DNA of 60,879 bases, taken from NCBI GenBank assembly GCA_964411505.1, contig CAYPLH010000021.1, positions 1 through 60,879 of the forward strand, in the 5' to 3' direction. This document shows positions 27,632 through 35,877 of the stretch, in pieces. Every line of letters begins with the position of its first letter. Position 1 is the stretch's first letter. The translations under genes were made by a program, and so were the position numbers. A model generated the notes under the pieces. It had not been told where the DNA came from. It saw only the letters and a list, made by a program, of their open reading frames with translations, and did not search any database. The DNA is from CAYPLH01 sp964411505 (lineage in GTDB: Bacteria > Bacillota > Clostridia > CAYPLH01 > DUMO01).

Positions 27632-28483
27632 TTGGCTAAACAAGCATTAGGTAGGGGATTAGGCGCACTACTTCAAACAAACGATAATAATTTTGAATTT
27701 AATAGTGTAACTGAAATAAAAATAAATGAAATAGATCCAAATCCAGAGCAACCGAGAAAACACTTTGATGACGAAAAGCTATTGCAACTCTCAGAATCTA
27801 TAAAGAAACATGGTGTTGTTCAGCCAATTATTATTAAAAAGGAAGGTAAGAATTATAGAATTGTTGCAGGTGAGAGAAGATGGAGAGCTGCTAGGTTAGC
27901 AGGACTTACCACTATACCTGTCATTATTAAAGAACTTTCAAATAACCAGGTTATGGAGATAGCTCTAATTGAAAACTTGCAAAGAGAGGACTTAAACCCT
28001 ATTGAAGAAGCGGAAGCATATGACAAGCTAATATCAGAGTATGGTATGACGCAGGAAGAATTGTCAACATTAATTGGAAAAAGCAGATCTGCAATTGCAA
28101 ATACTGTTAGGCTACTTAAATTAAGTAATGAAAATAGAAAAAATGTTATTGACGGACTTATAAGCAGTGGACATGCAAGAGCTCTTCTTGCAATAGAAGA
28201 TGAGGAGCTTCAGAATAAAGCAGCTGATGAAATAATAATGAGAGAGCTAAATGTTAGAGATACAGAAAAGCTAGTAAAAAAATTTTTAAACAGTAATATT
28301 AATAATACTAAAAGAAAAATTGAAAAAGATGCAGAATATATATTGATAGAAGAAAAATTAAAGGATATATTCAAAACAAAAGTTGATATTCAAAAGGGTA
28401 AGAAAAAGGGAAAAATATCAATTGAATATTATTCTGAAGAAGAGCTTGATAGAATTCTTAGTCTTATAGATAAAATTAGCTAG
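27632..28483 (+). CDS. parB: chromosome partitioning protein ParB (Spo0J)
   Basis: ParB is a CTP-dependent clamp that loads at parS and recruits SMC. The 283-residue protein has the N-terminal GRGLGALL ParA-stimulating motif, GERRWRAARLAG of the CTP pocket, and the helix-turn-helix GKSRSAIANTVRLLKL. The Arg, Thr and SGH residues are ParB-type rather than Noc-type. It starts with TTG behind AAGGGGG and is coupled to parA. Confidence 0.96.
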   Translation: MAKQALGRGLGALLQTNDNNFEFNSVTEIKINEIDPNPEQPRKHFDDEKLLQLSESIKKHGVVQPIIIKKEGKNYRIVAGERRWRAARLAGLTTIPVIIKELSNNQVMEIALIENLQREDLNPIEEAEAYDKLISEYGMTQEELSTLIGKSRSAIANTVRLLKLSNENRKNVIDGLISSGHARALLAIEDEELQNKAADEIIMRELNVRDTEKLVKKFLNSNINNTKRKIEKDAEYILIEEKLKDIFKTKVDIQKGKKKGKISIEYYSEEELDRILSLIDKIS

Positions 28484-28568
28484 GAGTACTACATTGCCAT
28501 TGAAATGATAAGGTTTCTTCGCAGGGTTTCCTAAAGGTGATTCATAAAACTTAAAATTGGAGTTAAAA

Positions 28569-29522
28569 ATGAAAAAGATTTTTTTACTGCCGTTTCTTTT
28601 ATGCTTGTTGCTTTCAGGTTGTCTAGGAGGAAAAAGTGACGGTTTAAATAATCAAATAACATCCTCGCAAAAAGGTGTTTACGACATAGATGATCAGACA
28701 GCGGTAATACTTGATTCTGTTGTTGATGTATTCAAAGAGCCTAATATCCGATCTGAACGAGTAACACAGGTACTTTACAATGAGCCAGTTAAAATAGTTG
28801 AAGATATTCGGGATTGGTCAAAGGTGCAGTTAGTTGAAGGTTCTTTAGGATACATTCAAACAAAATATTTGAGTGCTGATTGTTCAAGCCTGCTGCCAGA
28901 GAAAATTAATCTTCGTGTAATTGTATCATCTAAAACGAAGGAAGTGTTATCTAGTGCTAAAAATGGTATCACTATTAAAAATATAGTTTTAGGTACTGAA
29001 TTGTTCTGCATTTCACAACAAGGCAGCTGGTATGAAGTCAAGCTGCCGGAAAATAAAAAGGGATGGATAAACAACCATGGAACATTTCAGGTTAAAGCAA
29101 CTGAGTCTGTACCCTTCACCTCTGACATAGATTTTGTGTTAACTTTAAAAAAGTTTATTGGTTCAAACTATCTTACTGGAGGAATAAGTTCGTTTGGCAT
29201 GGACAGTTCGGGACTTTTATATATCTCAGGAAAAATTAATGGGATAAGCATAGCAAGAAATCTAAAGGACTTTTATCTTTCTAAGGAAGGAGAAACTTTT
29301 AGTTTTGAAAATATAACAGTTGAAGATCTAAAAACAGGTGATATTTTGTTTTTTTCTGACAGCACCAAAAGTGAAATAACTCATGCAGGCATACTCATCG
29401 GTAAAGGGCAGTTCATAGAGGTAAGTATTGATAGTGGCATTGTAGTGATATCATCTTTAGAAGGCGAACTTTTAAAGCAACATATAGTTGGAATAAAAAG
29501 GATATTTACTCCAGTATTGTAG
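28569..29522 (+). CDS. SH3-domain lipoprotein with inactive-looking NlpC/P60 domain
   Basis: A 317-residue predicted lipoprotein; lipobox LLSGC puts the lipidated Cys at residue 18. Two SH3b-like segments follow (about 45-100 and 110-175), then an NlpC/P60-like domain (about 185-315). Active NlpC/P60 enzymes have D-C-S-G at the start of the catalytic helix; here it is FGMDSSGLL, with Ser213 (codon AGT, 29205-29207) in place of Cys. The His of HAGILIG remains, but the usual third catalytic position reads FIEVS. The protein probably binds wall peptides rather than cutting them. The start is ATG 28569 behind GGAG; an upstream TTG overlaps the ribosome site. It follows parB. Confidence 0.85.
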   Translation: MKKIFLLPFLLCLLLSGCLGGKSDGLNNQITSSQKGVYDIDDQTAVILDSVVDVFKEPNIRSERVTQVLYNEPVKIVEDIRDWSKVQLVEGSLGYIQTKYLSADCSSLLPEKINLRVIVSSKTKEVLSSAKNGITIKNIVLGTELFCISQQGSWYEVKLPENKKGWINNHGTFQVKATESVPFTSDIDFVLTLKKFIGSNYLTGGISSFGMDSSGLLYISGKINGISIARNLKDFYLSKEGETFSFENITVEDLKTGDILFFSDSTKSEITHAGILIGKGQFIEVSIDSGIVVISSLEGELLKQHIVGIKRIFTPVL

Positions 29523-29537
29523 GTTTCGCTATATTTC

Positions 29538-29600
29538 TTGTTACTATTCACAGGTTGCTAAAGAGATATAACTTTCGCAATAACGGAAACTTCGCTTCAT
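29538..29600 (+). repeat. dispersed repeat, copy 2
   Basis: TTGTTACTATTCACAGGTTG through AAGAGATATAACTTTCGC to GGAAACTTCGCTTCA, the inverted partner of 10525-10588. It sits between two convergent genes. Confidence 0.8.
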
Positions 29601-29668
29601 TTGCAAGAGCTGTATAGTTCAGTTCGGGCAAGCCGAAACTCGCAAAACAACCTTTTAAAAAGTAATCA

Positions 29669-30778
29669 TTATATAAGGTTTTCGATGAGTGCAATTATAT
29701 TCTCACTGGCGTAAGGTTTTGCAAGAAAGCTGGACATTTCCTTCATATGCCTTAGTCTGAGAGGGTTTTCAAGTGTTTCCTTTAAAAGTATATCGAAGTT
29801 GGAGTGGTTCCAAATCCTTGCAGCACACCCTATATTCAAAAGGAACTGTGCATTTTCCTCCTCTTGTCCTGGAATGGGTGAAATAATAAACATAGGCAAC
29901 CCTTTAACCAGTGATTCAGCGATAGTCATACCTCCTGGTTTAGTTACAATAAAATCTGAAACGTCCATATATTCGGCAACCCGGTCAGTGTAACTTATCA
30001 CTTTCATTGTCTTATTTGATTGGTTGGCAACCCTTTTAAACTTTTGTTCCTGTCTTTGATTTCTACCAGTTATAGCAATGATTTGAAGGTCCTTTTTGCT
30101 TTCAGAAAGAATCTTAAAAGAAGAATTCATCTTACCATAACCAAGACTTCCTCCCATAATAAGTGCGGTATGTTTTCCTTGCTCCAATCCAAATTCATCC
30201 ATAAGCTTTTTACGATCATTCTTTATATTAAATTTTGGAGATACAGGTATACCATACGCAAAAACTCGATCACTTTCTATTCCCCTTCTAATCATATCAA
30301 TTTTCATATACTCATGTGCTACTACATAAGCATCAACAAAATCATATAACCAGAAGGAATGAACTATAAAGTCTGTAAGGATGACAACTATAGGCACCTT
30401 TGTTCGACTTTTGGATTTGAACCTAGATATTAGCTGCATTGAAAATGGATGCGTGCAGACTATGACATCAGGTTTAAATTCATCCATAAGATCTTTTATT
30501 TTAGAGGATAAAAGATGACTTACACGATTGCTAAAATCGTAAATATTGTCGCCAGTTTCGGAGTGTTCATAAAGCATACGATAAAGCTGTGGTGTCTTTT
30601 TGATAGTGCCAAGATACCCACCTACTACAAGTTTATCTAAAACAGGATTAATATACTTCAGTACATCCACAATCAAATGCTCTGAATCGGGATATTTATT
30701 TTGAAATTCTTCCATAATTGCCTCAGCAGCCTTCAAATGCCCTCCGCCAACTGAAACAGTCAAATATAGTATCTTCAC
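29669..30778 (-). CDS. MGDG-synthase-like / UgtP-type diacylglycerol glucosyltransferase
   Basis: A 369-residue GT28-type glycosyltransferase: an N-terminal MGDG-synthase domain (VSVGGGHLKAAEAI and the DVLKYINP region) and a C-terminal UDP-sugar domain with GGSLGYGKMN and KPGGMTIAESL. Such enzymes add hexose to diacylglycerol for glycolipids and lipoteichoic-acid anchors at the membrane. GTG 30778 behind AAAGG is preferred over a TTG at 30787. An LTA-synthase-like gene lies at 38408-40324. The exact sugar and lipid cannot be read from sequence. Confidence 0.85.
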   Translation of the reverse strand: MKILYLTVSVGGGHLKAAEAIMEEFQNKYPDSEHLIVDVLKYINPVLDKLVVGGYLGTIKKTPQLYRMLYEHSETGDNIYDFSNRVSHLLSSKIKDLMDEFKPDVIVCTHPFSMQLISRFKSKSRTKVPIVVILTDFIVHSFWLYDFVDAYVVAHEYMKIDMIRRGIESDRVFAYGIPVSPKFNIKNDRKKLMDEFGLEQGKHTALIMGGSLGYGKMNSSFKILSESKKDLQIIAITGRNQRQEQKFKRVANQSNKTMKVISYTDRVAEYMDVSDFIVTKPGGMTIAESLVKGLPMFIISPIPGQEEENAQFLLNIGCAARIWNHSNFDILLKETLENPLRLRHMKEMSSFLAKPYASENIIALIENLI

Positions 30779-30927
30779 AGGCTCCAACCTTTATGGTACA
30801 AACATTTCAACTAATTATAGTGCATTTTATAAGTTTTCGAAAAAACATTTTCCACATACTAAAATAGTTTTCTATATTAAATATATCATGAATTTTGAAG
30901 AAATTACATGATATATTTGAGTTTCTT

Positions 30928-31045
30928 CAATTTGCCTTTTGATTATGGTAGATATAGTGTAGCAACAGATCAGGCTAATTAGTTTTCTGGCAAAATAAAG
31001 TCAATTGTTCTTTATGCAACACCATATCATCATAACTTTTTAAAA
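30928..31045. repeat. MITE-like element, copy C (short form, about 118 bp)
   Basis: It carries both terminal regions of copies A and B (GTAGCAACAGATCAGGCTAA on the left, CAAAATAAAGTCAATTGTTC on the right) joined directly at GTTTTCT. The inner roughly 140 bp with the GAATATAAAAATGC arms is missing. Its right end is 22 bp past the stop of the truncated yabG. Confidence 0.8.
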
Positions 31046-31066
31046 AATAGCACATGCGCAATTATA

Positions 31067-31282
31067 TCACATAAAATCGTGTTTTACTTCATCTATTTCA
31101 TTTATAATACGTATTTCTAGGTCTTCCGCTGGTGCATCTGCTATTAATCTGAAGTTAATGCCTTTAAGGTCTACAAGTACTTCTTTACCTTCATTTTTCA
31201 CAGCTATGACCTTGAACATAATGTCCGAACCATAAGATTTCCGGCACACGACGTCTCCAACCTTAATTTTGTTTTTACTCAC
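31067..31282 (-). pseudogene. yabG: truncated YabG (sporulation protease) N-terminal domain
   Basis: YabG is normally a protease of about 290 residues that processes spore coat proteins. This frame encodes only about 71 residues, matching the YabG N-terminal domain (KVGDVVCRKSYGSDIMFKV, then GINFRLIADAPAEDLE). It then runs out, and MITE copy C follows 22 bp later. No other frame between here and 30779 continues the protein. The start is probably GTG 31282 behind GGTGG. It could be a relic or a retained small SH3-like domain; the catalytic part is absent. Confidence 0.75.
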
Positions 31283-31319
31283 TAAGACCACCATCCACCA
31301 TTATATATAATTATGCGCG

Positions 31320-31586
31320 TCACAGGAAATATTTTAGTATAATAAGAAGAATCACACCTGGAACGCCTAAAAAACCTACAACTAAAGCGGTTCCGAAATT
31401 GAGTGCAAGGTTAAAATCAAACAAACCGCCAATGATGTTTATTAACACAATAACTATTCCTCCGATTATAGCATTATAAACAAGTTTTAATAAAATTTTG
31501 ATTGGAACGAGAAAAGCTCTTCCTATTAAAAACAAAAGAACAATACCAACAAAATAAGCAATAACAACTCTAAAATCCACAAACAT
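31320..31586 (-). CDS. bofA: pro-sigma-K processing inhibitor BofA
   Basis: An 88-residue integral membrane protein with about three hydrophobic segments and the conserved GFLGVPGVILLIIL C-terminus. BofA holds the SpoIVFB protease inactive in the forespore outer membrane until the SpoIVB signal. It lies beside a YaaL-like gene, as is common in Firmicutes. Confidence 0.93.
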   Translation of the reverse strand: MFVDFRVVIAYFVGIVLLFLIGRAFLVPIKILLKLVYNAIIGGIVIVLINIIGGLFDFNLALNFGTALVVGFLGVPGVILLIILKYFL

Positions 31587-31804
31587 AATCTCACACCAAT
31601 CTCAAGTTATTAAGATTCTCTTGGATTTAAAATAAAATTACTGTAATAAACAAGTCCAACCTGTCCATAATGGGACTACTATATAATAATATATTACTTA
31701 TTATTAAAAATAGTACTATTATTGTTGGGAAAATTAAATTATAAGATTTTATTATTCGGTGGTGCTCATATGCTAAACTGAATGTTTATGCTAAAACATA
31801 TATG

Positions 31805-32098
31805 TCAATATGCTTTTAGACCAACTTTTTTTGCTTCAGTGATTAGAAAATCATACTTAACTTCACATGCTTTTATATTATATATGTAATACTCTATTAT
31901 TTCATCACCTTTTGCAGCATCAAAATTCTTAACAGCCGTATCCCATTCAGCTTTTGCTACTTCAATCAGTTTAAGAAGCTCAGTTTCCTCACTTTTTTTG
32001 TCAATTTCTTTTGGCCTGAACAGTTTTTCATAAATCAACTTTTGTATTTTAAGACTACTTTTTTCAACTTTTTGTTGATTCCAAAGATTAATATTCAT
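31805..32098 (-). CDS. yaaL: YaaL-like protein (DUF2508)
   Basis: A 97-residue hydrophilic helical protein. The segment LIEVAKAEWDTAVKNFDAAK and the downstream EYYIYNIKACEVKYDFLITEAKK fit DUF2508. It is upstream of bofA on the same strand, the family's usual place. Its function is unknown; linkage suggests a sporulation role. Confidence 0.82.
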   Translation of the reverse strand: MNINLWNQQKVEKSSLKIQKLIYEKLFRPKEIDKKSEETELLKLIEVAKAEWDTAVKNFDAAKGDEIIEYYIYNIKACEVKYDFLITEAKKVGLKAY

Positions 32099-32589
32099 AC
32101 TCTTATCATCCTTATACTATTAATATTTTTTCTGACTTACTGGGGGAGCAATAAAAATTAATTATGCCCTAAAATGAATGTAAGCCTTAGTTATTAGTAA
32201 GTATAGGCACTGCCTCTTTGTTATATTCAATTTTGCAAAAATTATGTTTGTTTATTAACTATGTTTTGAAGTAACTTAACATGACAGGCTGCTCGAAAAA
32301 GTAGTGTGTACAGAATTTAGCCAAAAGATCCCGAGCACATTAAGTAGATAGAAGGTTGAAATCCAATATGATTTTGATTATGTGCATATTTTCTCAATAA
32401 ATAACTAAAAATACAGTTACAAAATAATAATTCCAGTATGAAAGGTTTAAATTATTTTCTCGGAAATAATTATATTTATATTTTATATCACGAAGCTTTC
32501 AAACGGAAATTATTAGATAGAGTTTTGTTTGACTAATAAAAAAAGCTCTTAATTCTAAATGTTATGAATAGGAAGGTGTGTTCTTATAA
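32099..32589. other. divergent intergenic region, yaaL / sleB
   Basis: 491 bp of AT-rich DNA between divergent sporulation genes, which should hold their promoters. I see no convincing sigma-G or sigma-F element, repeat or structured RNA. Confidence 0.5.
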
Positions 32590-33078
32590 ATGAAGTTTAA
32601 GTCAATTCTAACACTGATAATATTGCTAACACTTATGTTTACATTGTATACAACTTTTAATTATGTGTTTTATCCAAGACCCATGATGCTTCCAGGTACA
32701 GCGCTTGCCCAGGGAAATGGTACTAGTGATGAACAACTTTTGGCAAGAGCAATAAATGGAGAAGCACGAGGTGAATCTTATGAAGGTCAGGTAGCAGTTG
32801 GCGCAGTTATACTAAACCGTACTCGAGATTCAAAATTCCCTAATACCATTGCAGGCGTAATATACCAACCAGGAGCATTTACCGCTGTATCAGATGGACA
32901 GATAAATGTACCTATAGATACAAACTCCACTGTTGTAAAAGCTGCTCGGGATGCTTTAAATGGCTGGGATCCTACTAATGGTTGCCTTTATTATTGGAAC
33001 CCGGCAACTGCAACAAGTAAGTGGATTTGGTCAAGGCAGATTATTACAAAAATAGGTAAACATAATTTTGGAATTTAA
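32590..33078 (+). CDS. sleB: spore cortex-lytic enzyme SleB-type cell wall hydrolase
   Basis: A 162-residue exported hydrolase with an N-terminal signal or anchor (residues about 5-30) and the SleB catalytic domain (LLARAINGEARGESYEGQ, VAVGAVILNR, ending KIGKHNFG). Glu of INGEARGE is the expected catalytic acid. It lacks the N-terminal peptidoglycan-binding domain of Bacillus SleB. ypeB follows directly, supporting a germination role in cortex degradation. Confidence 0.9.
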   Translation: MKFKSILTLIILLTLMFTLYTTFNYVFYPRPMMLPGTALAQGNGTSDEQLLARAINGEARGESYEGQVAVGAVILNRTRDSKFPNTIAGVIYQPGAFTAVSDGQINVPIDTNSTVVKAARDALNGWDPTNGCLYYWNPATATSKWIWSRQIITKIGKHNFGI

Positions 33079-33166
33079 ATATCAAGTGATTAAAAGGATA
33101 TTTTAAGTGTATTTAAAGTTATAGCAATAAATAAAGCTTTCGGTAATAAAAACGAGGAGGAATAAA

Positions 33167-34558
33167 ATGGGCATTAGGGAGAAATTATTAGACTTTAAAC
33201 GCCGTCTATCCGACAGAAAGATGTATAGTATTGTAATAGTGATTATAGGAGCTGTTGCGTTTTGGGGCTTGTACCAATATAAGCATGCAGCAAACCTTCG
33301 GCAGGAACTAGATAATCAATACAACAGAGCATTTTTTGATATGGTAGGTTACGTAAATAATGTGGAAACTCTTTTAATGAAGTCTATGATAACATCAACT
33401 TCTGAAAGAACTGCAGCTACATTGCAAGAAGCATGGCGTCAATCTAATCTGGCGCAGGAAAACCTTGGTATGATGCCAGTCCCACAGCATATACTTGCCA
33501 ATACATCAAAATTCCTTTCGCAGGTTGGTGACTTTTCTTATACATTAAACAATCAGAGTTTATATGGCAAACAGCTATCCGAACAAGAGTACCAGCAAAT
33601 AGAACAGCTTCACGGGTATGCTCTTTCACTGCAAGAAAGTTTGGGAGAACTTCAAAACAATCTTTCTGGCGGTAGAATCAAGTGGGGAGATTTAGCCAAT
33701 AAAGGTGCTGGAATATTTAGCAAAACTTCTTCAGAGCTTCCTGAGCAGCAATTTACCGATATAGACAAAACTTTTCAAGAATATCCTACCTTGATATATG
33801 ATGGACCGTTTTCAGATCATATTACAACCGCTGAACCCATGGGTTTAACAGGAGATATGCTAAACTCCGAACAAGCTAAACAGTCTGTAGTAAATTTTTT
33901 TGGAGCTGATGTTATAAGGGAAATTAATGATCGCGGCAAGAATGACAATGGTGCAATAAAAACATATTCTTACCGAGTTTTGTTCAAAGACAAGCCTGAT
34001 GAAGAAGATGCCCTAATTGATGTTACGCAAAAAGGTGGACATGTGTGTTGGGTACTGCAAAATCGTCCGGTTCCAGAATCTATTCTCACTATTGATCAGG
34101 TAAAGGCTGCAGGGCTGGAGTTTCTTAAAAAGCATGGATATGAAAATATGGTGGACACATATTATATAAAAGAAGATAACACCGCTACTATCAATTATGC
34201 TTACAAACAGGGAGATGTAACTGTATACCCTGATTTGATAAAAGTTAAAATTACCTTGGATAATGGTGAAGTTCTAGGTATTGAAGCCAAAGGTTATGTT
34301 TTTTCTCACAGGGAAAGAGAAATACCTGAAGCTAAAATTAGTGTTGACAATGCAAGGACACTTATTACTCCAAGGATGGAAATAATAAGTACAGGACTAG
34401 CTATTATTCCCACAAACTATAAAACTGAACTATTCTGTTATGAATTCAAAGGTAAGCTTAATGATCGCGAATTTTTAGTTTATATAAATACAGAAACCGG
34501 TCAGGAAGAAAGAATTTTAATAATACTGGATACACCTGGAGGAATTTTGACTATGTAA
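33167..34558 (+). CDS. ypeB: germination protein YpeB
   Basis: YpeB is needed for SleB assembly and stability in the spore. The 463-residue protein has one N-terminal transmembrane segment (about 22-40) and a long extracytoplasmic part with tandem PepSY-like domains towards the C-terminus (about 225-450). It lies 88 bp after sleB behind GAGGAGG. Confidence 0.93.
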   Translation: MGIREKLLDFKRRLSDRKMYSIVIVIIGAVAFWGLYQYKHAANLRQELDNQYNRAFFDMVGYVNNVETLLMKSMITSTSERTAATLQEAWRQSNLAQENLGMMPVPQHILANTSKFLSQVGDFSYTLNNQSLYGKQLSEQEYQQIEQLHGYALSLQESLGELQNNLSGGRIKWGDLANKGAGIFSKTSSELPEQQFTDIDKTFQEYPTLIYDGPFSDHITTAEPMGLTGDMLNSEQAKQSVVNFFGADVIREINDRGKNDNGAIKTYSYRVLFKDKPDEEDALIDVTQKGGHVCWVLQNRPVPESILTIDQVKAAGLEFLKKHGYENMVDTYYIKEDNTATINYAYKQGDVTVYPDLIKVKITLDNGEVLGIEAKGYVFSHREREIPEAKISVDNARTLITPRMEIISTGLAIIPTNYKTELFCYEFKGKLNDREFLVYINTETGQEERILIILDTPGGILTM

Positions 34559-34708
34559 TTATTTTTAAAACTTCATCTGCTTTTATAATTTAACACTGTA
34601 GTGCTTTTGCTAGATAACAAAAATTATGTAAATTCATTGCATTGCTCAAAACTATATGCTAGAATGATACTAAGATTTAGAAGTTTTAAAATATAAAGGG
34701 GCAATGCA

Positions 34709-35638
34709 ATGGAATTAGATTTTGCTTCAATTTTTAATTTAATACTAAATATTTTATTTGTTTCCATACCAGAAGAAATCTGCTTGGTTATGATAATACT
34801 TATTTTTTTAAAGCAATTTGAGTTTATTAAGGTTGATTACGAAATTGCTAACTCATTTAGGTTTGAAATTCAAAAGATTGAGGTTATTAAGTTTTCTATT
34901 CCTGTGCTTATAATGTCGATTCTGTCAAATGTCTTGAAGTTTATAGGTGTTGGAGCTACACCTGTTCTTTTCATTTCGATACTTATTGTGATTATAGCAA
35001 TTATTATTACATACAAATTACAAAGCGTAAGCAGCATACTAAAGTCAATTGCCTTTACTGTCTTAGGTTTTACTATACTTATGATTAGTGAATCTATATA
35101 CATACCTCTAATACTCTACACTATGAACAAAACGATAGCAGAAATCAACAACAGCTTTTTGACTAACTTTTTGTTGTCATTACCTTCGAGGTTAATTCAA
35201 ATTACCATCATTTTGTTCGTATTACTCAGAAAAACTACCTTTATGAAGGCCAACTTAATTAAACCCATTATAAAAAACAAGTCACTTTCAATAATATCTC
35301 TTACCACAGTAATTTTTAATGTTGTACTTTTGGCAATCCTAGGAAAACTTATAATATTTGATCGAATACTAATAGATATGCCTCTTTACATACAGCTTGG
35401 TGTTATAATTCTTACTGTTAGCTTTCCTTTTATAAATATACTCTGCCTTGTAATAGCAATTTACTTTGTTGCAAATAAGAGTAGCCAAAAAGAGCATACG
35501 GCAAGAGTTGAGTTTAATGATTCCCTTGAGAAAATAAAAGTGTTTGCCAGCCTTGGAAAATATGAAGAAGTTAAAATCATGTTGGACAGGCTTGACAACA
35601 GCATAAGAGAAATATATCAAAGGAGAGGTGGAGAATAA
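34709..35638 (+). CDS. AgrC-like polytopic receptor lacking a kinase domain
   Basis: A 309-residue protein with six to seven hydrophobic segments filling residues about 5-255, then a short cytoplasmic tail. The tail EKIKVFASLGKYEEVKIM resembles the helical hairpin of Spo0B/AgrC-type kinases (RHD....L..LGKY.EA), but the phospho-accepting His is missing and there is no HATPase domain. Its stop TAA overlaps the ATG of the AgrD-like peptide gene, so the two are coupled. By position and topology it may be the peptide's receptor, immunity or export partner; this is inference. A possible promoter is TTGCAT-17-TAGAAT near 34640-34670. Confidence 0.55.
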   Translation: MELDFASIFNLILNILFVSIPEEICLVMIILIFLKQFEFIKVDYEIANSFRFEIQKIEVIKFSIPVLIMSILSNVLKFIGVGATPVLFISILIVIIAIIITYKLQSVSSILKSIAFTVLGFTILMISESIYIPLILYTMNKTIAEINNSFLTNFLLSLPSRLIQITIILFVLLRKTTFMKANLIKPIIKNKSLSIISLTTVIFNVVLLAILGKLIIFDRILIDMPLYIQLGVIILTVSFPFINILCLVIAIYFVANKSSQKEHTARVEFNDSLEKIKVFASLGKYEEVKIMLDRLDNSIREIYQRRGGE

Positions 35639-35757
35639 TGAAAAAATTACTTCCAATTCTCAGCACTGTTCTAACTGCGATTGCACTTGCAGTGACATCT
35701 TCAGCAAGTGTTTGGTGTTTTCATCAACCAAAGACTCCTAAGTGCTTGCAGAAGTAG
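35638..35757 (+). CDS. AgrD-like cyclic lactone autoinducer precursor peptide
   Basis: A 39-residue peptide. An amphipathic/hydrophobic leader (MKKLLPILSTVLTAIALAVT) is followed by SSASVWCFHQPKTPKCLQK, which has the C-x4-P-x2-P-x2-L-like tail of cyclic lactone autoinducer peptides. Cys27 would supply the (thio)lactone. The ATG overlaps the preceding stop (TAATG) and has GGAGAGGTGG upstream. A strong terminator follows at once. No agrB is adjacent; the nearest is the orphan at 1169-1792. Confidence 0.82.
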   Translation: MKKLLPILSTVLTAIALAVTSSASVWCFHQPKTPKCLQK

Positions 35758-35761
35758 CAGT

Positions 35762-35790
35762 AAAAAAAGAGCCGCTCAGGCTCTTTTTTT
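35762..35790 (+). terminator. rho-independent terminator after the peptide gene
   Basis: AAAAAAAGAGCC pairs with GGCTCTTTTTTT around a GCTCA loop, four bases after the stop codon of the AgrD-like gene. Confidence 0.92.
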
Positions 35791-35877
35791 TACCTAGGAG
35801 AGCTTTTATCCAATTGCGCAGGTTGTGCAAGTGAGCGCCTGATCAAAAACAGCGTTTCACTACTAATATCCTCGTAA

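Noticed and set aside
32540..32590. Sigma-G promoter for sleB
   Set aside because: No pair of -35 and -10 elements with acceptable match and spacing was found by eye.
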